Source: Aporrectodea caliginosa
Lineage: Eukaryota; Annelida; Clitellata; Crassiclitellata; Lumbricidae
NCBI GenBank assembly: GCA_020284085.1
Contig: JACEVL010001161.1
Span: 5,739,930-5,803,929 of the forward strand
Reading direction: 5' to 3'
Length of the DNA: 64,000 nucleotides
In this document: piece by piece, positions 1-10,487 of the stretch
How positions within the stretch are numbered: the first letter of the stretch is position 1
Layout of the letters: each line of letters opens with the position of its first letter
Position numbers and translations under genes: made by a program
Notes under the pieces: model-generated
Seen by the model: the letters and a program-made list of their open reading frames with translations, nothing else
Database searches by the model: none
What the model was told of the DNA's origin: nothing

Positions 1-54
1 TCACTTTGTCAGTTCGATGCTACTATATATATATTAGAGTTAATGTAATTTTCA

Positions 55-415
55 GAGTTAAGGATGGGGTTGTTCATGGAAGAGCATGGGACGAAGGCTA
101 TAAATATTTTGCAATTGCTACGAATGTATCTGAAAGGGTCGTTTACGTCTATATACTGTATACTTTAAGATTCAAGAAAAGACGCCACATTGAGATTAGT
201 AGTTTCTGTTCATATTAACGACACTGTGTCAAACGATGATGATTGGCGTCGCCCTCCTCTATCCTCTAGGCTCTAGATTGGCACCACTCGGAAACGACAG
301 TGGCGGTTGACCTAGTCTTTAATCAGTTACTTTCTTTTGTTTGCTTTTGGCTGCCAGGGCAGTTGACGTCGACCTATTAACCTTATCAAGGCATGGTTAC
401 GTGGGAGCATATTAA
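55..415. repeat. Family G dispersed repeat (contains an E module)
   Basis: The segment from the 'ttcatggaagagcatg' stretch to the 'ggcagttgacgtcgac' stretch recurs with moderate divergence at 31840-32400, and in part at 10610-11150 and 40150-40445. It contains one family E module (GCGTCGCCCTCCTC, then a tract ending near ACAGTGGCGGTTGACC). No credible protein is encoded. The first 54 bases show nothing recognisable. Confidence 0.6.
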
Positions 416-417
416 GG

Positions 418-507
418 ATTGGATTGGATCCACAGTTTAACGGCAGCTTATGACAACATAGGCCGTTGCCGCCGACAAAGATTAGTTTTTGGCATATTAC
501 AGCTCAA
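418..507 (+). repeat. Family H dispersed repeat, copy 1
   Basis: A block of about 80 bp starting near GGATCCACAGTTTAACGGC and including CATAGGCCGTTGCCGCCGAC is almost identical at 8921-8997 and 25958-26043. It shares the TTTAACG...AGGCCGTTG core with families A and F, so it belongs to the same superfamily. Confidence 0.7.
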
Positions 508-517
508 CTTATATTAA

Positions 518-2141
518 CCTTTATTTAACCAACGTTCCATTTTTGGAACATAGTTTGTAATGTTAAAAAAAATAATTCTGCCTTGGTAAATTTAATATAT
601 TTGCATATCAAATGAAAGATCTAAGAATGGAGAATGTAATGCAGTGGTAATTCTCTGATTGACTTTATTTATTTTTGTGCTACAGATGCGTAATTTTGAC
701 GAATTTTGTGATTTTTGAAAAAAATCTTTTAGAAAGTTGAAATAAATATTTGTGTCATAATTTTACAGGTGAGACACGTTGTATTTTGTTGATTGATATC
801 TAAAGTCAGTGATAAAAATCAAAATTACTGAAAAAGAATCAAAACTCTAGAAGAAAAAACCCAGTTTTGAAGCATGTTCCATTTTTGGAACGTTGGTGCA
901 CTCTCATTAGTATAATTCCAATATGAGGTGATTGTGTTCCTTGTTCATAATTTGCCAGTATTTACTGTTGGATTGTTGCATGTATCATTAATTTATTTTT
1001 AATATTATGTTTCATTTAATTTATTTTTAAAGAGGGGCGTAGCCAGGAAAAAATTTCGGGGGTAAGTTTTCTGGGGTTTCCATTGGAAATGGTCGGAAAT
1101 GTTCAGTTTTTGTATTTCGCATATAATTGCATAGAAAAATGTCGGCAATTTATTTAGGTTGACCCCACCCCGTAAAACCCTTATATATGCCCATGTTTTA
1201 ACACTGATTTTGTACTAATTAGTACTTATTTTAAATTGAGTTTAAGAAAATAACGCAATAACTGCAACACACCTGATGCACTCTAATAGCAACTGCAATG
1301 TCTAAATCCATGATAGGAGGATGTACTGCCATGCATGCAGCTGACAAGAGGTCTCTCTATAATGGCAGAGTGTGCACTATAATATGATCAGTAACACAAA
1401 TCTTTGCAGTATGGAATTGTTCATTTCAAACTTAGCATTTTGATGAGTCGGTGGGTGCCTAACTATGGACATCATGGGTTAGAGATGTTTATAACAGGAA
1501 AGCCAATCAGATTTAGTTATAAGATCTTGATGTCTTATTCATGAATAGGATGTTCATCCATATCAAGCAACAATTTATTGTGGCAGGAGTAGGCGACCCA
1601 CATAAACCACTTTTGGTGAGCGCGTTGCCATGAATTTTGCCTAACTCATCACAGGAAACCATATCACATGCTATTATTTGCCAATCTTTTACTAGTTACA
1701 GTCTTCTGTCTAAGCTGAGGTGTGGGGCAGCAAAGGTCATTCAGAGGTGCATTGCGATGGGATCGAGCAATACATTCCTCTCATTAGTCAAGCTCATTGT
1801 TTTTTTTATTTTTGAAGAAAAACACTAACAAAGAATGTGTCAGGTGCCTCAAGATACTTCAATTGAACTGTTTTGAAAGTTTTCATACCTTTAAATAAAC
1901 TGGTTTTCAATAAATTGTGCATAAGCCAATATTGTATCGTTTATTCATGTTGAACTGCCATTGTAAAAACATGCTAGTGGGAATGACCCAACGTTCCATT
2001 TTTGGAACATCCCAAAAAATGACCTTAAATGTGAAATTTCACTAAAAGTTTGTCAATTCTGTTTTAATACCATCAACATACAATACATATCCAAGGGCCA
2101 TCTCAAAATTCCACCTAAAAGGCATAGTGGGTAAATAAAGG
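518..2141 (+). mobile_element. Decayed piggyBac-type transposon with TTAA target duplications
   Basis: TTAA tetranucleotides sit at 514-517 and 2142-2145. The inner ends are near-perfect inverted repeats: CCTTTATTTAACC on the left, and CCTTTATTTACCC when the right end is read on the minus strand. Three copies of GTTCCATTTTTGGAAC (near 535, 880 and 1990) form a self-complementary motif close to the ends. The interior keeps transposase scraps. TTAA specificity and CCY-initial termini are hallmarks of the piggyBac superfamily. Confidence 0.8.
1437..1830 (+). pseudogene. piggyBac transposase relic (DDE-domain fragment)
   Basis: Forward frames read FDESVG at about 1439-1456 and, in a neighbouring frame, VPNYGHHGLEMFITGKPIRF at about 1456-1520. 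These correspond to the first catalytic Asp region of piggyBac transposases and the conserved G-K-P-I-R-F segment after it. Further on, CQSFTSYSLLSKL (about 1678-1716) matches the region around the second catalytic Asp (D-N-F-F-T-S-Y in the family). Several frameshifts and stops separate these pieces, and the N and C termini are not recognisable. The relic lies centrally in the 518-2141 element and shows which superfamily that element came from. Confidence 0.7.
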
Positions 2142-2164
2142 TTAAGGATTAAATGGTGTGTCCT

Positions 2165-2350
2165 ATATATATAGCGTCTAGTGTAAGCCTTTTAGAGGTG
2201 TCTAATAGAGTCGCATTATGTTCCGTCTAGCGACAATTGAAGGCTACTATGGGCGTTAGGTGTAGCGTTTGGTTGGTTAGTTGCTGTTTAGCGAAGATGA
2301 TTGGCATCGCCCTCCTCCTTTATCGGCGCTTGGGACTGACACCACCGTCT
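2165..2350 (-). repeat. 12-mer/TATA module followed by an E module
   Basis: Read on the minus strand, GACACCTCTAAA, 17 nt and TATATATA lie at about 2165-2205. A family E module (CATCGCCCTCCTCC, GGGACTGACACCACC) follows on the plus strand at 2290-2350. This is background repeat without coding potential. Confidence 0.6.
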
Positions 2351-2559
2351 ATAAGGCAACAGCGGGGCTGATATATGTGACATAAATTGATTCTAGACGA
2401 TAATGTCCGACAAAGAATGCCACCTACTGTCTCCGTCCTCGTTCGCACCATCGTAAGATCCATTGGCGAATATTATTGAAATGAATTTATTGCTAATATT
2501 TCTTCTTACTTTTCTCCTTACTCTCTCACAGATCCACATACGTCAGTTTTATAGTTGCA

Positions 2560-3615
2560 TGGTTCTAGGACGATTGGTCATAGGACGATTGGTCATAGGA
2601 CGATTGGTCATAGGACTATCGGTCATATGCCGCTAATAAACCGACATAATTGGTTGTAGTCGTTAGTTATGGACATTCTTAGTTTCAAGATTAACTCACC
2701 GAACACAAAATAAACAGCAATTAGGGACATTTGTCGTTTTTAGACAAATACAATCAGTGCCAATCAAGAAACTTATTAGGATAATTACATGCAGGTGTAA
2801 CCATAACTTCTGACCTTCGAGCCACCAATCACGTGGAGGAAGTCCTTGTCTCCTGTATAGTGGAGCTTTACACGCTCTTAGAATACTCAGGTCTAATGGT
2901 CTTCCCAGTGGCGCCCTCTGCCGGGTTGCTGAGGCTACTGTCGTCTCTCGATTGACTTACGCCGCTCCAGCCTGGTGGGGTCTTACAACGGCTGAAGACC
3001 GAAAACGACTCGATAGACTTCTGCAGCGAATCAAGCATGCTGGATATCTTCCTCCTAACTCACCGGATATCGATCAGCTGGTGTCTGATGCTGACGCCAG
3101 TCTACTAAAGGCAGTGATAAGGAACGATTTCCATGTGTTACGTTCACTGTTTCCACCAATAATTACTCGTCATTATAATCTGCGACCCCGGCCTCATGAT
3201 TTTACTCTGCCAGATAGGGATGATCGAAATTTCATACCTAGAGTACTTTATGGTGTATTGGCTAAACAATCATTTTCTTTAGCAATAGGTCTCAGTCACT
3301 AATACATTCCTAACCCTCTTACCTATTTGACTATTATTTGTTTGTCTAATCGATATCTAAACTGTTGATTTTGTAATCTTGTTGCGTTTGTGTCAACGAG
3401 TTTTTGAAATAAAGGAATAGTAGTAGTGCAGGCATTAACGTATACTGTTCGTATTATGTATTTCACAGTAAATGATCCAGTAAATGATTGTTTATGTTGT
3501 AAAGCTTCTCTGTTTAAGCCATCGATAGTCCTATGACCGATAGGTCCTATGACCATGTGACCTATGACCAATCGTCCTATGACCAATCGTCCTATGACCA
3601 ATCGTCCATATACCA
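2560..3615. mobile_element. TIR element with termini of a 15-bp tandem repeat, 6-bp target duplication
   Basis: The left end (2560-2640) holds three to four copies of TAGGACGATTGGTCA. The right end (3520-3615) holds the same repeat in inverse orientation. Outermost bases are TGGTTCTAGGACGATTGG on the left and TGGTATATGGACGATTGG when the right end is read on the minus strand. GTTGCA flanks both sides (2554-2559 and 3616-3621) and reads as a 6-bp target-site duplication. No transposase is present; the interior is mostly a LINE 3' end. I do not recognise the superfamily. Confidence 0.65.
2795..3435 (+). pseudogene. CR1/L2-type LINE 3' end (reverse transcriptase C-terminus)
   Basis: Frames read GVTITSDLRATNHVEEVLVS and then, after a frameshift, ALCRVAEATVVSRLTYAAPAWWG, which continues uninterrupted to a stop at 3302. 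The L-T-Y-A-x-P-A-W-W-G motif, the downstream R-x-R-L and the H-x-Y-x-L-R-P-R-P-H-D-F segment are typical of the thumb and C-terminal region of CR1-like non-LTR reverse transcriptases. The 3' untranslated part ends near AATAAAGGAATAGTAGTAG at about 3410-3430, a short microsatellite tail. A weaker relative lies at 26044-26395. The copy is 5'-truncated and frameshifted, and lies entirely inside the element with minisatellite ends. Confidence 0.75.
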
Positions 3616-4268
3616 GTTGCACAATGCACATAATGGTAATGTTGTGATTGAACACTCGTAGATTGTTCTTATCCGTTGTTCCCGCAGTGCGCTTGCAGTC
3701 GGTTCAATAAAGTAATACTTACTTTACTAAGATATTGACCTGACTACATTTGTTTTCCGGGCGCCATCGGTTGATGCCTTTTGCATTAGACACGAGCATG
3801 GGCGGAGTTTGGTTTTAGCTCATGGAGGGGCTAAAGCATACCTTCACTTTCCTCTCTCTCCCCGCCGCAAAGCGGCGCCCCTTTTAAAACGGAGGGGTTT
3901 GGGGGCGATTTGAGCCCCCAGCGGGTCTGGGGCGAAGCCCCAGCCGCCAAATGCATTTTGAGCATACTTTGTACTAATTTCGGCCTTCTGGTGAGAAGGA
4001 TTTTACAGCTTAAAAAATATATAATGGCCTTGCATCGAAGACTGCGACTAGTCAACTACGCTAATGCGTTAATTTGATTACTTGGTGTACTAAGTGTGAA
4101 TGTGTTTAAACAGCTGCATATGGTCGACTTGAGTTTTATCGAAAACCAGTAGAAACTCTTTTACTCAAACTCAACAGTTGACTATTGCAATTAGGCCTAT
4201 ATGGTAACTATAAGTTTACGAGAACTGTCCTCATAGAACTCGAACTTTAGTTGTTACACAGTTATACA

Positions 4269-4370
4269 CAGTATTACACATTTACACTCTACATATATAT
4301 ATGTATTACACATTTACACTCTACATATATATATGTATTACACATTTACACTCTACATATATATATGTAT
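4269..4370. repeat. 32-bp tandem repeat, three copies
   Basis: The unit beginning GTATTACACATTTACACTCT and ending in a run of TA dinucleotides is repeated three times without visible divergence. It lies inside the hAT derivative, and the lack of decay suggests a recent expansion. Confidence 0.85.
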
Positions 4371-4383
4371 ATACTCAGTCACG

Positions 4384-4700
4384 CTAACAAACTAACGCTA
4401 TGGCCATACATCGAAGACTGCAACTATAGTCGGCTACTCTAACGCAGTAGTAAGCGTCGAGTTCCACTGTTTGCGTACATGAGATGATGAGAACTAGGTC
4501 TTCTGGGACTAAAGCAGCCGTCGGATCACATTCAATGTTCAGAAGAGCCAGCGAAGAAAAGCGTTTCTGTTTCGTTGTTGATCGCAACCAGTTTCTTATG
4601 TTGAGGATGTCGGCGAGGATGTCGGGCATTGTCGGCATATTTGTCAACAAGCGCCTTGATTCCATCCTTATCACAGTGCAATACTGCATCAACGGATTTG
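4384..4700 (-). pseudogene. hAT transposase C-terminal relic
   Basis: The minus strand reads LNIRNWLRSTTKQKRFSSLA, then LLNIECDP and LVPEDLVL. The pattern W-L-R-S-T-x-x-x-x-R-x-x-x-L-A-L-L-x-I-E is the C-terminal dimerisation segment of hAT transposases (usually L-R-S-T-M-x-Q-E-R-L-x-x-L-A-L-L). The open segment is about 100 codons against roughly 600-700 for a full enzyme, so only the end survives. Its position inside an element with hAT termini and an 8-bp duplication supports the call. Confidence 0.65.
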
Positions 4701-5149
4701 ACCATGATCAAACTGTCCTTGTCGAAACGGCCTCCAACTGGCCAATTAACGTATCACAAACAGCCAAATACAGCTGATTATACCAGATTGAATGCATTGG
4801 TTCCTTGCGTCCGTTGTGGCACGTGCTGAATCATCAATGCATTCACGTTGTCCAAGTGTAGTAGCAACGAAGAAGTCTCGAAGTGATGACGCAGTTGAAA
4901 CTGTCTTCTGATTTCTTGTGGCTGCTATGTCTTGTGTACTTGGACCAGATTAACACAGGAGGAACTGGTTCAACTGGTAGAGATGGGATGGCAATGCTAT
5001 GAGATTTATCACTATACCTTAATGAAGCACAGTCAAGTCTGTGGGCTCATGGGTGGGGGCTTAGCCCCCTAGCCCCTGATAAACTCCGCCCATGGACACG
5101 AGAGCAATAAAAGTTGCAATTACAACTAGAATTATAATTGCAGTTATCA

Positions 5150-5405
5150 TAGAATGGAAATGAGAGCCTCAGCACCGTGATTATGGTGGTGATGTTTGTG
5201 TTGGTGGCGATGAATGGGAGTAGCGATGGTCTTGGTGTAGATGGTAGAGGTGGTGGTGGTAGTGATTTTGGTGGTTGTGATGGTGGTTGTGGGGTTTACA
5301 ACGTCGATAGTGTATAGGCATGACGTGCGTTAACCGACTTGTTAAAGACTTCTCTTTAGACACCTCTAAAACTAGGACGATAGGTTCTATATAAAGATGG
5401 TATTA
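5150..5405 (+). repeat. GGT/GAT-rich segment ending in a 12-mer/TATA module
   Basis: A GGTGGT-rich stretch (5185-5290), like the interior of family B, is followed by GACACCTCTAAA, 17 nt and TATATAAA at about 5358-5400. No convincing coding sequence on either strand. Confidence 0.55.
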
Positions 5406-5689
5406 GGGAGCTCATTGTTTTGATTTGCAGGTTGTGTCTTGTCCCAAATGCTATGAGCCGCTGCTACCAAGTATTTTGACAATGTCTGGTCATCACCTCA
5501 AAGTTAGTTTTAGTTGAATCTGTATTGCTGTGTTCTAGTAAATGAATAATTAATAAGACTTCAGATCTGATGAGATGTCTGTTTTGTGTTAGGGAACCAA
5601 ATCTCATTTGTATAATAAATATGAAGAACCACATCGGTTTTTTCTTAGTTTTAAGTCGCTCCAATTAAAACTTCAACCCTCCTACAGCA

Positions 5690-5950
5690 TTTGTCTTATC
5701 AAAACAGAATAACATGCATCATGAATTTGTATTATTATAAATCTATCTATTAAATGTCACAACTTCAAAACGAAGCATCAATCGATGGCGCTGAGCACTT
5801 AAGTAGATGTAGACTTTTTCAAGCTAACAGTTCTCACCGTTCGTATGGTAGAAAACGGTTTGGTTCAAATTTTTTTGAGCGCCTCTTATTGGTGTGGACT
5901 GCGAGAGGCGCTATATAAATTGATAGATAGAATACAATACAGTACAATAC
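5690..5950 (+). repeat. Foldback-family arm plus LINE 3' tail
   Basis: 5695-5815 resembles both arms of the foldback at 37459-38077 (shared AACGAAGCATCAATCGATGG). 5870-5950 is a LINE 3' tail: GAGCGCCTCTTATTGG, then GAGGCGCTATATAAATTGAT and a short repeat of TAGA/ATACA units. 5406-5689 holds nothing I recognise. Confidence 0.55.
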
Positions 5951-6059
5951 AGTAGATGCTTAGTGTCGCCCTCCTCCTTTCCCCAGCCTTGGGACTGGCA
6001 CAACGACATTGCTAATGAAGGAGATGGGCTTACATATATCATCAGTCGAATAAGACTTG

Positions 6060-6440
6060 AAGGTACCGGGATCCAAATTGATACTTAAGTAGTCCATTTG
6101 AATTCACTTGTGAATGAAATCGGCTGTTCTTCTTTTCGAGTCCTACAGTTGCATAATATCTATCCATGGGAAAGTCAGAACTATACCTTTATTAAGCTTT
6201 TGTCAAATGAAGTAGCTATGTGTTGGTTAGTGTCAAAGCTGGCGCTCCATAAATCGTGCATGAAACTTGTAAATGTAACGCAAGAGAAATCCTGTCAATT
6301 TAATTCACAAGCTAATGCACAATTACAAAGCTGCGCTTTTACACCTTTAAGTCGTATCCACCAGATCATATATAACCTAATCGAGGCAAAAAGTTCGCGT
6401 TCATGGAACAGAACAGTTACTATCGATGTAAAATTGCCTC
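6060..6440 (+). repeat. Family D dispersed repeat
   Basis: Shares the stretch 'gtgttggttagtgtcaaag', the later 'gcgctccataaatcgtgcat' and a terminal ACACCTTTAAGTCGTAT with 9215-9510, 26690-27130 and, at its end, 31330-31440. A 125-codon open frame here is not conserved between copies and is not taken as a gene. Confidence 0.65.
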
Positions 6441-6476
6441 TGATGCCAAAGATGTCGTTGAACTATTTAAATTGAA

Positions 6477-6560
6477 TTCATTCATTCATTTATTCATTCA
6501 TTCATTCAGAGCATTTATATATCGCCCCTTCAAGAAACCTACTCAGGAGCGCTCCTGGCC
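6477..6560 (-). repeat. LINE/SINE 3' tail with (GAAT)n
   Basis: Reads on the minus strand as GAGCGCTCCTGAGTAGG, GAAGGGGCGATATATAAATG and then repeats of GAATGA. This is the shared 3' end of the CR1-like LINEs and SINE1 of this window. Confidence 0.65.
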
Positions 6561-6619
6561 CAGCCACGACTAAAGAAAAAGGACTTAAGGGATGGCTCAC
6601 GAGAAACGAAAGGAGATTT

Positions 6620-7287
6620 AGCGGGAGGTCATTCCAGATGGAAGGGTCCACTACCGATAATCATTCGGTCGGTATACTTACTTTGCTACTCATGATGCAA
6701 AGTAAGGTCAATGTCAACGCCCTTGTTACAGCCATAAGAAGAAAACAGTCTGTTAAGTTAGCCAACAGGCAGCCAAAGGTCTTTAGTGTCGGCGACTTCA
6801 TTTTGTAGCCTCGGCATGTGAGGCCAGTCCTCTTCCCTCGCCGTCTCATCTTCCCACCGACAGTGTACGGTCAGTGTCCTCATAATAGCTCGTTTTTCTA
6901 GGGTTAACTGGCGGAACAGAAAATCGATACAAATTTCTGCTCTGGGGCGGATTTTAACCCATACCTCCCGATTGACAGTACAGTAGGCTAACCTGGACTT
7001 CCTCGCACCTTTAATGCCCTCTGTTAGGCAAAATTGTCGATCAAAATAATAATGATATTGTTCAAGTAGAATATGTAAAAGAGAAATTTGTAAGGAAACC
7101 TAAAGCCTGACTGGAACAGACATTCTTTTAACGGAAATCAGTAATAATACACAGAATATAAACAGAATATTCAGAATTTAAATAGAATACTACTGTTAGG
7201 AATCTAGTATATTAAACGCAAATATTATAATAAAATAGTAAGAGTTATTAATTATAACGATACTAGGTAATATTATGAAAATAATAA

Positions 7288-7335
<48 letters not shown>
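6620..7335. repeat. Family C dispersed repeat ending in (GAT)n
   Basis: Aligns by eye with 27218-28004 and, for its first 200 bases, with 9675-9880: same order of GGTATACTTACTTTGCTACT, TCTTCCCTCGCCGTCTCATC and a shared AACTGGAACA stretch. The last 49 bases (7287-7335) are pure (GAT)n, as in the second copy, so the microsatellite is part of the family's end. Confidence 0.7.
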
Positions 7336-7340
<5 letters not shown>

Positions 7341-8310
7341 ACATGACGTCCATGTCAACCGAAGGCAGGAATCCGTTTACCATTGATTGCGCCTACTGCA
7401 ACTGCAGAACTGTTAAAATAGTTTGTGGGGATTAATATAAATATACGTCATTTTCATATAGTACTTATTCGTCAGATCAGATGCTTAAAAGAGGTGAATA
7501 ATTATTTTGAACAGTTCTCACTGTTTCTACGGCATAATACAGCCCACTTTAATTAAGACACCTTTTATTTGAAGATTTACGGAGCTATATATAAGGCATT
7601 TGTTCAAACGCTAAGTAATTATTGGATTACGAAGTAATCCTATTATTGTTTCTCTTTAACCACACTTTGTCGTAACGATGATGATTATCGTCACCCTCCT
7701 CCTTTCTCAAGGATTGGTACTGGCACTGCCAGAGCACTGACAGTGGCATAGTTATGTTACGCGGTTGTGACTGATGTAACGGTTGTGGCTTCAAGGCTTC
7801 TGATCGAATACGATGTTACGAATATTTCGTCTGTAACCAAACAGAAGAGTTTTGACAAAGTCGCAAGATGAAAGGTTAATAGAAGGTCTTGCTATACGCT
7901 GGTCTTCATACACGTAACGGGGGAATAATTCGTCCATTGCCGGTGTCACGGAATAGAGTATCCCCATACATGAGTATCCCCCTTAGCGAAATGGAGTATT
8001 CGGTTTAGTTAGCATTTTTGGCGGTTTCTAAGTGTATTCAGTCGTACTGTTTGGATTTATTGTACACATAAAATATTTTAAGTTGCGTATCTTTAGTTTG
8101 TACATCGACCTGAAATTAATTCTGAATAGCTATGCAGTGATAAGGGCTTTACAAATGTTCAGATTAGATTAGATTATATAAATTTACTTCGTTTTTGATG
8201 ATTTTGACAGAATTTTCGTCTTGGTTATCGTGATGCATGTGACGATGGATGGTTTATCCGGGGGAAATGCTTTATGGGGGATAGAATAGCTTGGGACACC
8301 TGCTCTCATA
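7336..8310. other. Intergenic stretch with two repeat modules
   Basis: A 12-mer/TATA module is at 7557-7600 (GACACCTTTTAT, 17 nt, TATATATA), followed by a family E module at 7660-7745. The rest is AT-rich with no gene or RNA that I can support. Confidence 0.5.
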
Positions 8311-8920
8311 CTATGTTAGGGAGGATTGTCATCAACCAGCCAGCCAGCCAAATTTTGTAACCTGGGCATAGTCAGAGCAGTCATACAAGTAACCAGCGCA
8401 GAGGCGAAGACTGCATATATTACATGTACATGTCCCAAATAAATTATCGGCGGGGGCAAAAATTCTGGCCGCCTTGTGGCAGGGCAACGACCGGACCAAT
8501 GGCCTTTTTTGCCCTGCTGTAGCGCCTCCACTGTCGTCAACGAGTCTACAAAATTGACAACGCATTTCCAGTTAAATCGTTTTATCGAATACGTCAAGTC
8601 TGACGTTCACAACCTCGGCTGAAGAAGAGGTTCGGTACATGTCTTGACGAGGTCTTGACCCCCGAACAGCGACAGTCGAGCAAGCTAACCATTATACCAT
8701 AGAAGATTGTTAGCCATCCTTAACCTAGGAAGCGGACAAAGTAGGTCAACCCTCGCTATTAAGGCGAATTGAACAGTCATAATACAGGACAGCGCCTCCG
8801 CACACTCTTATAAGCCGAATATAATGAATAAAAGAGGTGTGTTGTTGCGCTGGATAGTTCACACCGTTCCTATAACACACTACAGTAACAGCCTAGAAGT
8901 ATAAACAATATTGCTGTGTG
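8311..8920. other. Unassigned stretch
   Basis: A minus-strand frame at 8316-8597 contains GKKGHWSGRCPATRRP, which looks like half of a gag zinc knuckle, but the paired cysteines upstream are absent. No other feature is supportable. Confidence 0.3.
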
Positions 8921-8997
8921 TCCACAGTTTAACGGCAGCTTATGACAACATAGGCCGTTGCCGCCGACAAAGATTAGTTTTTGGCATATTACAGCTC
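8921..8997 (+). repeat. Family H dispersed repeat, copy 2
   Basis: Nearly identical to 430-507 from TCCACAGTTTAACGGCAGC to GGCATATTACAGCTC; the flanks are unrelated. Confidence 0.75.
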
Positions 8998-9029
8998 TTT
9001 TGCTAATAGGTTGGCTAGTTGATGTTTGA

Positions 9030-9890
9030 CGACACTGTGTAATAAAAAAGGTGATTAACGTCACCTACCTTGTTTTTCAGGCTCGAGCCGGCAATGCCAC
9101 AAATGGGCTTATTTATCATCGTCAGCTGAATAAGACTTAAAGATGTCGGGATCAGATTGATACTTGATTTAAAGGTATCGGGACGCAGAATGATACTTAA
9201 GTAGGCGTACTAAAGTAGTTCGTGAATAAAATCGGCTGCAATTCTTTTCGAGCCCTTCAGCCGCATAGTTTGCACGCTTAGGAAACTTATAATTATACCG
9301 TTATTAAGTTTTTGTGGCTTGTTCCAGCTGTGTATTGGTTAGTGTGAAATCTTGCGCTTCGTAAATCATGCGTAAACATTCTGATCTATATAGTTGAAGA
9401 AACCGACGTGAAATGCAGCCGAATTAATTCAAGAGATGATTTAGTACATCATTAACTTGCTGTGATTAGACACCCTTAAATAGTATATAACAAATGCTAT
9501 ATATACGCCTACTTAATCGTGATTATTTGAATTACTAATCAAACTACTACTAATCAAAGACTATTCGTTATAAAAAGGCATGCCAACGGTCTGTGTGATA
9601 CTAGTAATGTCAGGGAGACAATTCATCATCTCTTACTTGAATGTAAAAAAGAAGATATTTCATGATGTAAAAATAGAGCCGACGTCATCGGCCCTATTAT
9701 AGCCACAAGAAGAAAGAGAGCTGTTCGTTAAGCTAGACAGCCATGGATAAAAAGTGTTAGCCACTTCGGTTTTCTTTGCCTCGGCCAGTTCTTTCCATCG
9801 CCGTATCATTCTCCAACCAACAGTGGATGGCCACAAGATGTCGCTAAACAATTGAAACTTCGACACTGCCGTTCTCTGTCGTAGTGCCAG
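9030..9890. repeat. E module, then families D and C in the same order as at 6.0-7.3 kb
   Basis: An E module (9030-9095) precedes a diverged family D copy (9215-9510) and a partial family C copy (9675-9880). The D-then-C order matches 6060-7335 and 26640-28004, so D and C probably belong to one long element. Confidence 0.55.
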
Positions 9891-10179
9891 TCTCAAGCCT
9901 GGAGAATCAGGAAAGCGTATCCCGTAAATAGCAGTGTCCCTGATGCGAACCCGTTCTGTCTGAAAGTGATAATATTTTCTGATTTAAACTTAGATTGATC
10001 ACATAACTTTTATTTGCGTATGGTTACATGTCGAATTTATTTCCAACTTAGTTATTTCCCGGTTTTCTGAGCACTGTTGTGGCCTGTTATTATTTCAGAG
10101 CCATGGAAGTGGAGTGCCCCGAGCGAAAGCAAAACTGGTTTGTTGATTACTGATTAGTAGGCCTACACGAACTGTCTTC

Positions 10180-10400
10180 TTGTGTATGTGCGCTGTGCTC
10201 AGTCGCTTGCATCAATTCGTTCTCGGCTTAAAACTTACCTCTTTCAAATTGCTTATCCACCGTAGGCTGTCTCTCTGTCTCTTACGGACTGATCTTCTGG
10301 ATGTTGACCTGATTACGGATTGTTTTGATGCGCCATCGGTTGATGCCTTGTGCATTAGACACCGGCGCTATAGAAGTTGTTAATTACATTACATACGAAC
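10180..10400 (+). repeat. LINE 3' end (CR1-like)
   Basis: A short frame reads SRLKTYLFQIAYPP-like sequence, the usual C-terminal L-K-T-x-L-F of CR1 reverse transcriptases. It is followed by GGCGCTATAGAAGTTG and a TTACAT-type tail. The 3' part (GCGCCATCGGTTGATGCCTT onward) is also the host site of the hAT at 3797-5094, and recurs diverged near 49915-49960. Confidence 0.6.
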
Positions 10401-10487
10401 GATGCGATGTGTTCCAAAGAATTACACACCTCCTTTAAATATAATGCTCATTCTATAAGATAAAGCAGAAACTGTCCTGTATTATTA

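Larger units (their letters stand above)
3797..5094. mobile_element. hAT-family deletion derivative
   Basis: Perfect 14-bp inverted termini, CATGGGCGGAGTTT at 3797-3810 and its complement at 5081-5094, are flanked by the 8-bp duplication GACACGAG (3789-3796 and 5095-5102). Eight-bp duplications and CA-initial TIRs define hAT elements. Subterminal GC-rich blocks (GGGGCTAAAGC; GGGGGCTTAGCCCC) are also typical. The host site is a LINE 3' tail whose halves are recognisable at 3735-3796 and 5103-5130. A transposase relic lies inside on the minus strand. Confidence 0.88.

Noticed and set aside
1030..1200. hAT MITE starting AGGGGCGTAGCCAGG
   Set aside because: The left end looks hAT-like, but the right end (near GCCCATG at 1195) and the 8-bp flanks do not match well enough.
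3323..3655. Protein with repeated RLVIGRLVIG
   Set aside because: Translation of the 15-bp minisatellite terminus; not a gene.
8316..8597. Possible gag zinc knuckle (GHWSGRCP)
   Set aside because: The two upstream cysteines of CCHC are missing and no other LTR-retrotransposon sequence is nearby.
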